From Diphasiastrum complanatum (Eukaryota; Streptophyta; Lycopodiopsida; Lycopodiales; Lycopodiaceae): 64,000 nt of DNA. The notes beneath the pieces were generated by a model. The model did not search any database and had not been told where the DNA came from. It saw only the letters and a list, made by a program, of their open reading frames with translations. A program made the position numbers and the translations under genes. Each line of letters starts with the position of its first letter. Within the stretch, counting starts at the first letter, position 1. Positions 11,237 to 22,000 of this stretch are shown here, piece by piece. Location of the stretch: NCBI GenBank assembly GCA_029204225.1, contig CM055104.1, positions 40,639,929 to 40,703,928 of the forward strand, in the 5' to 3' direction.

Positions 11237-11773
11237 CTCCCCCTTAATGGATATTTGATTATCAATAAAACCTAGGAGTGTCTTGAACTTCTCAAACTTT
11301 TCACGACCAAGTTTTGAAGATATCTGCAAATTGATCACTGGTGTCGCAATAGATCAACCAGCTTCATACCTATCTATAGAACCATCAGACTTAAACTTGG
11401 TTCTATACATCCACTTGCGACCTGCTGGAAGTACAACAAGATCCCATGTCTCGTTTTTCATGATAGAACTGTACTCCTCATCCATAGCAGTCTTCCAAAC
11501 TTGTTCCTTTGTAGCATCTTCATAAAATAAAGGATCCTCAGAATCCAATACTGAAGCCATAAACGCATAATGTGTTTCTTCACCACCTTCATGATAGTGT
11601 CCACTTGACCGTGTCAATCTCTTAGCTCCTTGTTGACTCGATCCTCCCTCATCCAAAATTTGACTATCCTGTATAGTCTCACAATACCATCTTGGTAACT
11701 TCTTTGTAGGTGACGTAGAAGGAGAATATGTATCAAATACTCTTGACCTTTCCTTCCGTTTACCAAGATCCAC
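11237..11773 (-). pseudogene. Copia RT start joined to the RNase H end
   Basis: 11773-11354 encodes the region before and at the start of Copia RT, including EQVWKTAMDEEYSSI and ETWDLV, ending at KFKSDGSIDRYEAG. In an intact element about 1.2 kb of RT and RNase H should follow. Instead 11350-11250 already encodes the RNase H C-terminus (SDQFADIFK, EKFEKFKTLLGF) and the polypurine tract. The catalytic YVDD and the RNase H acidic residues are therefore deleted. Confidence 0.75.
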
Positions 11774-11833
11774 CTATGTACTTACCCTTGGTACAATTTT
11801 GTGTAGAAGCTGTATCACATGGACCTGTATCTT

Positions 11834-12379
11834 TCAGAATATCATGACAGGAGTTTTTGATGTAGGAGAAAAGACATCCTCCTCATGATCTTCTAGGTTA
11901 GAAGACTCACTTTTTTCAAACACAAAATCCCTGCTCATAATCACCTTCTTACTGGTAAGATTATAAAGGTGATATGCCTTCTCTTGCTCATCATAACCAA
12001 GGAATAAACACTTGACTGCCTTTGAATCAAGTTTTTGACGATTATCTTTAGGAATATGAGCAGAATTCCTGGAACTCTGTAGATATGAACTCACCTCCCT
12101 TATCTGAACGTAGATTCTTGATTTACTTTCCTGTCTGCTTCTCAACAAGTGATTTGAACTGAGTCAAGAACTTAAAAGCTTGACTCTTATACTTAAGCAA
12201 GTATATCGATACTTTCCTGGAAAAATCATCCACAAATACCATGAAGTAGGATGCTTTGTAGACTCAGTTTGCATGGGACCACATAAGTCTGTATGAACAA
12301 GCTCCAAGGTCTCCTTGGCTCTACATACGATGGTGCTTGCCCATAACACATCCTTCACAGATTTTTTCCGAAGATACAA
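11834..12379 (-). pseudogene. Copia integrase fragments
   Basis: 12379-12164 contains LELVHTDLCGPMQTES, the start of the catalytic core in which the first Asp is catalytic. 12148-11834 contains AHIPKDNRQKLDSKAVKCLF and GYDEQEKAYHLYNL, the usual integrase C-terminal segment of plant Copia. A frameshift and lost sequence separate them. Confidence 0.8.
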
Positions 12380-12436
12380 TATTAGGTAATCCTATTATCA
12401 TGTTATTGTCTTTTAGAAGTTGTAAGCTTTTATAGT

Positions 12437-12850
12437 TCAGTTGTCCAAACCTTTCATGCCAAATTTTGCTCTCCATACTATCAGAAGCTGCACAAACCTA
12501 ATGATCCGATGTAGACGCATAAGCCACTTCTGATCATCAAACTCAACTTTCATGTTCTGTTTAATGATAGCAGAAACTGAAAGTAAATTCTTCTTTAAAC
12601 TTGGAACATAGAGAACATTCTTAATTTCTCCTATATCCCCTGAAGGTAAATGTACTCTCACTGTACCTCGACCTTTCATGTCGTAAGAAGAATTGTCTCC
12701 AAGCTTGACATGTGCATTTACACCACTGTCCTCAAACTGTGTAAACCACTCACGATGTGGTGTCATATGTTGCGTTGCTCCAGAATCAATGTACCAACAG
12801 TCTTCAGAGATCTCTAATGTTGAAGCTGAGAATAACTCATAGCATCCCAC
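12437..12850 (-). pseudogene. Copia aspartic protease
   Basis: The frame contains CWYIDSGATQHMT, the Copia protease active site (DSG), followed by KNVLYVPSLKKNLLSV. The active-site residues are intact. It is separated from gag by a stop near 12888 and from the integrase by a frameshift near 12440. Confidence 0.85.
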
Positions 12851-12889
12851 AGCTTTACTTTTGTCTTCGTCTTCAATGACATTGCGTGA

Positions 12890-13465
12890 CTACTTCTTCT
12901 TGTCTTGGATTGCCTTCTTTTTCTTACACTCAAACGCAAAATGACCATATTTACGACAAAAGTTACAATTACCATTTCTCTTTGGATTGGATTTGGACCT
13001 GTCTCCTTTTTCCGTATTGTCCTTGCCTTCCTGCTTCGGATCCTTTTTGCCTCCTTTCTTCTTGCCTTGATTCGTGGTGAAGAAACCTAGCTCCTTGAAA
13101 TCTTCCCTAGACATCAAGTTTTGTCTTCGTAACTCTTTTTGAAGTAGCAAACCATTCATCTCGTCGAATGTCGGCGATCTCTCCTTCAAGCTCAGTGTCA
13201 TAACAAAGTTTTGATATTGAAATGGTAAGCTATTCAAAACAATTTGTACAAGAGTATCGTCAAGTACAATTTCCCCTATAGAAGACAACTGATCTCTTAG
13301 ATCCTTCACCCTGGTAATAAAATCCATAATGGATTCTTCTGATTCCATTTTCAAGGTATGAAGTTTATTATTCAAGAACAAAGCTCGAGATTTAGTCACT
13401 GTTTCATATGTATTCCTCATATGTATTCCTAAGAATATCCCATGCATCCTTAGGACCAACTGCAT
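12890..13465 (-). pseudogene. Copia gag with zinc knuckle
   Basis: The capsid-like part has the UBN2/gag pattern (MESEESIMDFITRVKDLRDQL, IVLNSLPFQYQNF). A lysine-rich linker and an intact CCHC knuckle follow: CNFCRKYGHFAFEC. The gag N-terminus should lie between 13465 and the primer-binding site, but only decayed sequence is there. Confidence 0.85.
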
Positions 13466-13789
13466 TCCTGATCAAAGGAATAACCTTATCCTTCACAGAT
13501 AAATTGATGATATGGTGTGCACGTTGCATCCACTTCTCAAATGTCCTTCTATCTTGATCATTGAGACCGTGAGCGATGCATCACCTCGTCCCGTGACAAT
13601 TTTCCAATAATCTCTATTCTGAAGTATATTATGAAGTTTGAACTTCCACAAGCTGTATTTAGATCCTCTAACTTGCTTGACTCCGGTAAAACAGATTCAT
13701 GCAGACTTTCCATCTTTGTCATACAAAAATGATAGGATTTCTACGAGGGATATGACTGCATGCAACAATCTATTAATTGTCACCTTTCG

Positions 13790-14400
13790 TTGGATACCAC
13801 CTGTCCAGTACTGCTGCCCTTAGTTGCTGCCTGTTTGGATAACACCTGCCTGGATCTTGTCTATCTGGTTGCAGCTTGTTCCAGATACAACCTGCCTCAG
13901 ATTTGCCTGTCTGATTGCTGCCTGTTCCAAATAAAACCTGTCTGGATCTGATCTGACTTGTCCTGGTTCTGACTTCCTCAATAACGCCTGTTTTGGTCGA
14001 TACCTCTGAACTGACCTCCCTCAGATGATGCCTGTCCTAAATCTGATCTTGACCTTTGCAGATGTTGCTGTCCCCAAGTAGAACCTGCACTGGTTGTTGT
14101 CGTTCTCAGCTGTTGCCTTCACCAGCTGCTGCTGTTCTCAGATGATGCTGATCTTAGTTGTTGCCTCCTTTGCTGCAGATATGACCTGCACCAGTTGCTG
14201 CCTGTCCTGACCCTGCCGCCCTCAGATGCGCCGTTCTGAATGATCTCTGATGCTGTCCTAAATGCTGCCTTCCTTAGCTACACATGTCTTAGGTGCTACC
14301 CTCAGAACTGCTTGTGCCAGATGCTGCCTCCACCAGGACTGCCTGCGCCAGATGCTGCCTCCACCAGAACTGCCTGCGATGAACTTCTCCATCCTTTCTT
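13790..14400. repeat. CTGCCTG-type degenerate repeats in the Copia leader
   Basis: A pyrimidine-rich stretch with many CCTGTC/CTGCCTG blocks. It includes two adjacent units of about 30 bp at 14313-14375 (GATGCTGCCTCCACCAG...). It lies in what would be the untranslated leader or gag start and carries no convincing frame. Confidence 0.6.
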
Positions 14401-14426
14401 CCGTAGATGCCAATCTTAATGAGCTG

Positions 14427-14438
14427 GCTCTGATACCA
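14427..14438 (-). other. Copia primer-binding site
   Basis: The reverse complement is TGGTATCAGAGC, directly after the right LTR end (TTCTAACA). It is the standard initiator tRNA-Met primer site. Confidence 0.85.
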
Positions 14439-14855
14439 TGTTAGAATCGTAGTGATTCTCAAATCGGAGTAGACTAATCTTATTTGTACTCATGCAAAAA
14501 CATCAATCACAATCTGAAGAAGAGAGACTGCAAGAAGCTATGCTTCATAAACTGAAAACCGAGATAACAATGGAGGTGGGCGCCCATCTGCCATTTGTCT
14601 CTTATAGAGACTGCCCAGACTCAAAAGCAAAAGCTATCCTTCTACAGTAGCAATTGGAATGCTAATTATGAAGTCTAAACAGTAGAAATCTATGCTATCT
14701 TAGTTAAAATAGATTTCTATACTATTCTAGCAAAATTGATACTAACTTAGGTACCTATACTAAAAAAAGATAGTAGCTATACTAAAAATAGAAATAGGAC
14801 TTCTAGCACGCAGGCTGGCCTCTACAATCAATTAATTAACCATTAATTCCTAACA
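14439..14855 (-). repeat. 5' LTR of the nested Copia
   Basis: 417 bp, starting TGTTAGGAATTAATGG and ending GATTCTAACA in the minus direction, so TG...CA ends are intact. It matches 10874-11236 apart from about 22 extra bases near its start and 11 at its end. Confidence 0.85.
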
Positions 14856-15258
14856 GGATGGAAAGGTCGAGGTGATCACCAATGAGATAGGTGGCAAGGA
14901 AGACAGCTTGAGACTCCAATGGTTTGTTGTGTGGGAAAGAGTGAAGTAGGGAGGCAAAGGATTCTTGGTAGAGTGGTATGTAGAGGGGATGGAAAGTGTA
15001 TTTGGGTGCACGGGGTAGTGTGGATTGTGATGGAGGTCGCGGTGATGGAAGGCGGCCAATAGCGAAGGAAAGGAACGAATGATCAAAGAGAGTGGTGGGA
15101 GAGATATGGAAACTGTGAATGAGGGGAATGGAGGATGGTGACCCCATGAGGTAATCAACAACACTATGACCGCCACTGTGAGGGTGACAAGTATAGCTGC
15201 AAGAATCAGGCCAGTGAGATAGGCCATTATAAATGGCTAACTCATGTGCCTTACCAAA

Positions 15259-15792
15259 TCATATCAGATACTCACCATATGATGTAATAGGTCTTGGTCC
15301 ATCCTCAAAAATCCCGGTGATCCCCATACTATCATTGTCTAGGGCATGAACTCGGAGCTGGTCTGTAGTATCATGGAACTCAGTTTGCCGTGAAGCAGTC
15401 CGGGCATTAAAATCCCCAGTGAGGAAAATATGCCCCCGCTCTGCAAATCTGATGATGTCCAATGAGAGGTCTAGGTAAGGTGATCCGACACCGTCAACAA
15501 AAGAAGAGGACTTCGGAGGAAAATACCATGCAGCAATGAAAATATCCCTGTCCAAGCCAATATCCCGTCCTATAATACGAATCCAGATATATCGTGCAGG
15601 CTCATCGTGCATGATAAACTCAATCACCTGATGAAGGGACTCTCTGTAGAGACAAGCCACGGCCACCAGCTGATCTAGTCTCAGGTCTGTATATTGAATC
15701 CCATCTGTATCCCGGGAAGGTCGATAGCCTGTGCTCTTGACTCTCATGAGTCTCCATGAAAAACAATAGGTCTCGTCCAATAATAAAGTCAA
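15259..15792 (-). pseudogene. LINE endonuclease (EEP fold)
   Basis: The frame contains HIFLTGDFNART, the conserved GDFN motif of LINE endonucleases. A parallel frame over about 15790-15680 contains LLFFMETHESQEHRL, holding the catalytic Glu (ETH). Joining the two needs a frameshift near 15680. The C-terminal domain before the RT continues toward 14856 in decayed form. Confidence 0.75.
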
Positions 15793-15801
15793 TCATGTCA
15801 C

Positions 15802-16709
15802 CTATTGTAGAGGATGAATGGATGCCATCACAGTTTTATACCCCAATCTGAAGACGGTATGGATGGGGCCTCGGGATGCTCCCAAACCCGGGGGCCCCAA
15901 TTCCCTAGCTCTGGGAGTGCCAGCAACAAATCGTACCTGACCATCATGATAGATGACCTGTCTACCAGACTCTCGGGCCTCCTGGAAAGCTTTACGCCTC
16001 TCCTCAACCTGAATGTAAGTGAGATCATTATCCATATATATGGTAGTGGCGCGTAATTTGGCTCTACACTGTAAAGCCTCTCTACGATTGGTCAAGGATG
16101 TGAAGCGAATGATCAATGTAGCTGCATGATAGTCCTCCAGGCTGTGTCTAACCCATCTGTCACATGTCCTAGGGTAGTCTCGAGAAACCTCTTAGCTTCT
16201 GCAATGGCATCCTGTGTGTCCAGTATCCTATGGACCCTAATGTTATGGGCCTTTTGTTCCCCTGATCGTTCTTTCAAAATGGTGGCTGAGATGATTAAGG
16301 AAATGGGAGCGCTAGGCTTGGTGCCTTTCTTCAATACTGCTGCCCAAGAAAGGAATTCTTCTTTTTGCTGCTCAATCTTGTGTTCTAGTTCTTGTATCAT
16401 GGTGGTAGTCGATTCCGAGGTTGCAACTTGTTTAGTGCTCATCACTTGCTCCAATGAGGCAACTTTGGACTGCAAGAAGTTGTTCTTTTGGATTAAAGAG
16501 ACCACTATTCCCTACAGCTGTGAAAGTTCTTGTTTCATGAGCTGGAAATCTACTTTCGTTTGGTCAACTTTCCAAGAAGAGAAAAGCTCGGTTGATTTGG
16601 ACGGAGTGTATGGGATGAGTGTTGTAGATGGAGGTACTATAGTTTCTTGGGAGATAGGAGTAGGGAGGAGGCCGGTATGAATGGGCAGATTAGTATGATT
16701 GGAGTTCAA
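15802..16709 (-). pseudogene. LINE ORF1 protein
   Basis: It starts at ATG 16709 with a Pro/Thr/Ser-rich N-terminus. A TAG interrupts it near 16511, then a predicted coiled coil follows (NNFLQSKVASLEQVM ... IQELEHKIEQQKEEF, about 16490-16360). Next come DAIAEAKRFLETTL and, after a frameshift near 16110, LIIRFTSLTNRREAL and VIYHDGQVRFV. A coiled coil followed by a basic RNA-binding-like domain is typical of LINE ORF1 nucleic-acid chaperones. The same protein family is seen at 7.6-8.6 kb. Confidence 0.65.
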
Positions 16710-16919
16710 AGAAGAAGAAGAAGAAGAAGAAGAAATTGAAGAAGGAAGAGAAGAAGAAGAGGAGGGCGGAGCAGTAAGTTTGGAGGTGGGATGGAGCGGA
16801 GGGGGAGGGGGCAGCGCACTGCCACATTTGCTTCTGATGTGGCATCCAGCGTGGCAGGGGGAAGGGGTGACGTGGCGTGAATGGTGGCCTGTCTGCTAGG
16901 GCTGCGGCGGCGGGGAGGC

Positions 16920-16964
<45 letters not shown>
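16706..16964. repeat. (GAA)n and (GA)n microsatellites
   Basis: GAA units at 16706-16760 and a (GA)22 run at 16921-16964, at the 5' border of the LINE. The Ser-Leu and Arg-rich frames through them are artefacts. Confidence 0.9.
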
Positions 16965-16966
<2 letters not shown>

Positions 16967-17879
16967 CAAGGTACATTTGAAAAGTACATTGTAAGTATGT
17001 TCCATGTTGTGGGAGTATAAGTTGTCTTTGGTAAGAAGTAATAATTTGAACTACAGTGAAATTTGAATTGTGAAGATGCAATCAATACTGAAACTGAATA
17101 AGAAATTGAACCTAGAATTGACTCTCACTTGATAAACAACATCTAGCCATAAAAAATCATATCTTTGTCTTTGGATACATTAAATCTTGATATTTGCTGA
17201 TAGTGGAGTTGTATGGTGTGGGGAGTGTAATGTCCAAGGGGAGTGTGGTGCCCTAGACGAAGGTTGACGTGAGACGCCAGAGGGTCTCGTAATGTGTAGG
17301 CATCATCTCTGATCTTCTTCTGTGCCTTGTCCTTTGAATTTGACTGTGCAATTGATCAGGGGTGTGGCGTAGAAAAGGAAAGAAGTGATCCACATTTGGC
17401 GACTAGTATTGGATCTGGAGTTCTAACAAAGGTCACTTCTCAAGTGGAATATCTCTCGCATCATCAAAGCAACACACCTCTCTTCACATTATATGATAGA
17501 GTGGAATAGGCTGATCTTGAAAAAGACATTAGTGCCTCCCTCTAATTTCATATTCTATTGGGCATTTGAAGGTAAACTGTTCCTTTGTCTCTGCCTCCTC
17601 CAATAGAACACATACGAAAAATCATGCTCTTTGAGAAATCCTTGGAAACGATTTACTTTCATTGTGGCTATTGGGAGAAAACTCTGAACCACCCCAAGGT
17701 AAGATGAAGACCGTAAGATAAACCTATGTCCAAGTAGCACGGTGGGACAATATCTCCATGTGCCCGATATTGAGAAAATCGGGCTTGACCTTTATAGTGT
17801 CCTACCATATTGACCAAACATATGATCTACGTGTTGAGTTCATGCATGTATTCTCTTTGGAGGTTGAGATATAGAGATG
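16965..17879. other. No recognisable gene
   Basis: Unassigned sequence between the LINE and the Copia scrap. No frame resembles a known domain. I searched it for a membrane-type first exon of the downstream ubiquitin ligase and saw none. Confidence 0.5.
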
Positions 17880-18360
17880 CCAAGTGAAAGTAATAAACAT
17901 GATGTTTGAGACTTCTCAGAGAGAAGATGCTTGCTATCTTCACAAGAGACTAAGCCAAGTCTCAATGAATTGAATGGTATACTACTTCAGTAAGATTAAA
18001 TATTTCAAAGAGCAAGTGCTCATTGCCAAGAAGTAGGGACAAAATTACAGGAAAATAAAAAATGGACAAAGGGAAGCAAAAGCAACAATACCCACAAGAG
18101 AAAGGAGTGAAGACAACTAAGCGGAATGATAATTGTCTCTATTGTGGTAAGTTTGGTCATTTTGCATTGAGTGTGAAAAGATGCTGTTCAACAAGAGGAA
18201 ACAATCAGGCAATTATGCAGAGGGTGAAGAGACTTCTAATGGAAAGGTAAATGGTTTGGTACTTGACCAAGTTGAGTAATTTTCAGCATGAACATTATTC
18301 GATGACACTTTAGAGAAAGATTGTTGGTATTTAGATTCAGTGGTATCTTATGAGAGTGCC
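17880..18360 (+). pseudogene. Copia gag-protease scrap
   Basis: It contains a zinc-knuckle remnant CLYCGKFGHFALSVK (about 18137-18181), in which the final Cys of C-x2-C-x4-H-x4-C is lost. A decayed protease start, KDCWYLDS, lies near 18316. Stops are scattered through it. 18361-19074 holds no gene I can name. Confidence 0.65.
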
Positions 18361-19074
18361 AAGGGAATTGAAATGGATTCAACTCAGGAATTAAAACAAG
18401 TGGATCCAGCTACTTATGAAGTATAGGGTGTTAAGAAATTTGTTGACGCAGGAGAGTTGGTGAAGATGACATTTGTAGATCCATTTCATACATATGATTG
18501 TTATGATGATGAAGATGTAAAAGTAGTTTCTTGCAATAGACTGGAAGTTGAGCAACAATCAGCTACAGTGGTTATAATAGCCACATCCACAGCTAAAGGA
18601 GAAGACCATGTCAATCAAGAAAGGGCTGAAGGAGTCTTTATATCAAGTTGTTAGCAAGGATGGCTCATAGGATGAGGCAGATGTTTGCACTCGACAACGT
18701 ACTTAGAGACAATGCAGAGAGTCTACACTTCACACCACAGACTACACTCTTCATCGTGTCCCTATGGTCCACATCCAACATGTCCAAGAGCTCAACTGCA
18801 GTTACCCTAGACATACTACATCATTGACAGGCACTTCCACTTCAGCCAACATCACGTCATTCTTCAGTCCTCATGGATTTACCTCTTCAGCTAATTTGTA
18901 ATACTGAGGAATATTGATCTTTATAAAGTTTTACAGCTTTTAATTTTGAGATGAAGATGATTATGGAAGGGTTACTAGTAATTTGTGTCACTTTCTTAAG
19001 CTAGTTCCCTTGCGACACAAGATCCTGCTTATGCTAGGAATGAGAAGAGAGTTTTTCCTTGTGCTTTTCTGCAG

Positions 19075-22000
19075 GCAATCTTCTTTGGGAGGTTGACTTT
19101 ATTCGAGACTCAGAAGGTTGTGGAGCGCATGATCAACTATGTCCTTTTCAAAGTTGGTTCTTGGAGCCTTTCTGTTTTCTAGTTTTAGCCTGTGGTGTTT
19201 TTTTTTTGCTATGATTGGGAACGCAGGCTTTGTGTTTAAGAGAGTCGAAGCATGAATTGCATTTTGTCAAAGTGTTGTGAAGCATGTGGAGCAGTGCAGA
19301 TTCATGCTTTTGATATTTAGATGCGTAGTGCAAATGATCAGGTATATATACAGTGGGTTGAGTTTTGACTTTGTCAACAGTTTCCTTTGGAAGTTGAGAA
19401 GCTTGCCTGGCAGTTAAGGTCTTGAACTTTGTGGGCTTCTTTTCCATGTCTACCTTGTATGTTACACCAACTGTTTCAAATCACCTATCTGTTGGCGATG
19501 AACAGGGGATGTTTCTGACATGGGTAGTGCAACCAGAAATGATGCAAGTAGCTCTTTGGCTTGTATGGTTTGCAGTTCTTGGCTTCTTGAAGGTACATAA
19601 CCTATGGGCTTGATTGTTATGCTCAAATGATAGGGTACAAGTAGATTTTCATGTTTCTCAAGCTGATTTTTGCAGTTTATAGAAGTGAAATCCTTACTAG
19701 TGTCCTTTTTGTCATGAATAAGTGTACTTCTTGAAATCTGGATGCTGAAACCTCCTGATGTTTTCCTAGATGTTCCAAGGACTAGCAAGGGACCGTCTGG
19801 AACGTCTTAATGCCTCGCCCACAGCAACTTTGTTTACGCATGGTCGGGTGTTTTCAGTTCTTATGCTTGTGCTGCTATCTGACATTTTCTGGTAAATTCT
19901 GTGCCTCTAGATCATTCATACAAAATACCTTGTCTATGAAGTTATTGTACATCTCTGTCAAAACAATTGGATGTGATGCACTTGTCTTTAATTTTTTTTT
20001 TCAAAAGCATTAACTAAGGAAATATGAATCTGCATTTGGGCCTATGGTGTAAAGACCACTAGGGAAAACCCCTAAGATGAGGATAGGAAAACACAACAAG
20101 AGAGACTATGGAGCCCAACCGCCCAACCAAACCTAGATCAAAACTGGATCTAGCCCCCAAGCCATGCCATGTGATAGCAAGAGGAGAAGAGAGCAACTGG
20201 TGACCTGAACCCAAGTTGTCAACAAGAGAATCACTATGTCAATATATAGAGAGTAGTTTTCTGTGCATGAACCCATGCAATCTCCACGCAGTCCAACTAT
20301 AAATAGATCACATCTCTTCATGCAATTCTCTTGCCTATATCTATCACACGTGCATGAACTACAAATGTCTCAATTAGAGTGTCTGGGTCCTCTTAAGGTT
20401 ATTAGTCACAAACAGGCCTTGACGTGGAATTAAATCTAGGCGTGACCAATAATCTCGAACACTGGAGGGCCGGTCTACCATATTAGGACTATTCCATGTC
20501 CTTAGCTGAATATGGCCATAACGTATGGCCACCTCCATCATATGATTTGTTCTAAAAGTGAGACTTTTTGGCACTTATTGGAGTGCTGGCTTGTTGTACC
20601 CGTTAATAGTCGGAACTTTTTTACATTGTATTTCCTCAATACTTTGACTTGTTCTCATTGTTGTGTTCTTCATGACCATTCGCAAGACATGTGAGAATGG
20701 CTGCTTGTGCAGTAGTTTGGATTGTCTTCTGCCCTTCTTGACTGGTTGTTTGAAACCATGAGAGAGGATTATTTCTGATAAGCTACACTACTTCTGCAGG
20801 ATGCAAATATGCGTGATGGTCTCTAAAGACACAGGGATGAGCACTTTCTTGTTGCTACTTTATGAGCCTCTCACCATTGCATTTGACACGCTGCAGGTTG
20901 CTACAACTTATTTGGTTCATGTTAGCATTTGAGCTTTCACATAACAAACTGCACTATATAAAATCACTTCTCTAAAGTTCAGATTTCCTAGTTTGCTGCA
21001 TTGCTGCTATAGACATTGTTAATGTTAGCTGTTTCTATTTCAATTTTCAATTCTTGATGGGCTCTGATGTTGAGCCTTTCAGGCGCTTGTGGTGCATGGC
21101 TTGCAATTGTTAGATGTGTGGCAGCGTCACACTTCTGATGCAGTTTCAGGAGATACGGAGTTGCAGCCTTCTGAAAGGTCAGCAGCAGGTGGGCAAGATG
21201 GATGATATTTAATCATGGATACTGTATATATGTTATATAGTAGTCTGATATCAGTTTGGAGGTTTTTTCTTAACAGGTTGAAATTGATCTGAAGACGTTG
21301 CTTTTCATCTGAAGTTTGTTTATATCTTGTTTTGGGATTGGAGAGCTCACAAGTGATCCAGCTGCGAAATGATTCGATCATATTTCCATATTCCAGGAAA
21401 TTTTTAATGGATTGTTCTGAATAGAATGTGTTCTGTACATTTGGAACATTGTAAAAAAATAAGCAGGACATTTCTTAATGCCTTCAGATCTGGTACAGAA
21501 TGAAATCAGTTTGTGTGCAGCAGGGAGAGATTGGAAACATTAGATAGAGAGGAGATTGATGCCAATTGTTGATCAAAATGCTTTTGTCATGTTGTATGAA
21601 TTTACAAGGATATAATTTTCCAGGTAAACGAATTGTGTGTGAAGAGTAGGCTTACTTTTTTTGTTTCAGCCCCTTTTTTACACGATTCTTTATTTGCTTG
21701 TAGATCAGGCTATGCACACCCGCTTTGTTTGTTCATGTGTCGTTGTTGTGTTCATTATTTGACATCTGTCTAAGAGTCATATGCACTTTGCTTCAGTTGC
21801 ATTGCATCTGTTGATAGATTTATTGGGATGCGCCTTCTCTAATTCCTTCTACTTGCTTGCCTTGTTTTTGCTTTTTCTGCTTCATATTGCCTGTGCATTG
21901 CATGTACGCCATTGCTTCCTAGTTGAGTTCCTGCATCTATTAGCAAGCACTTCCCCACATCCTTTATATAGCTAAACTGAGATTTTGTAGTTTTTGGCTG

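Larger units (their letters stand above)
10874..14855 (-). mobile_element. Copia LTR retrotransposon nested in the LINE, with internal deletion
   Basis: Two near-identical LTRs flank about 3.2 kb with Copia gene order on the minus strand: gag, protease, integrase, RT start. The primer-binding site sits inside the right LTR, and the polypurine tract GGGGGAG (11237-11246) inside the left LTR. Most of RT and RNase H is missing. The left LTR lacks an 11-nt end found in the right one and about 20 bp near its inner edge. I could not see a clear target duplication (GGATG on the right flank, AAAGG on the left). Confidence 0.9.
9263..16709 (-). mobile_element. Degenerate LINE (non-LTR retrotransposon), split by a Copia insertion
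   Basis: Reading right to left: ORF1 (16709-15802), apurinic-type endonuclease (15792-15259), a linker (15240-14856), then a Copia insertion (14855-10874), reverse transcriptase (10873-9498) and a short 3' region ending in the hairpin at 9276-9263 and a microsatellite tail. In total about 3.5 kb of LINE remains. Frameshifts and stops occur in every part. The RT has the YVDD form, and NYRTIMIGHVLAKLYG is typical of LINE RTs. The clade cannot be assigned by eye. Confidence 0.8.
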
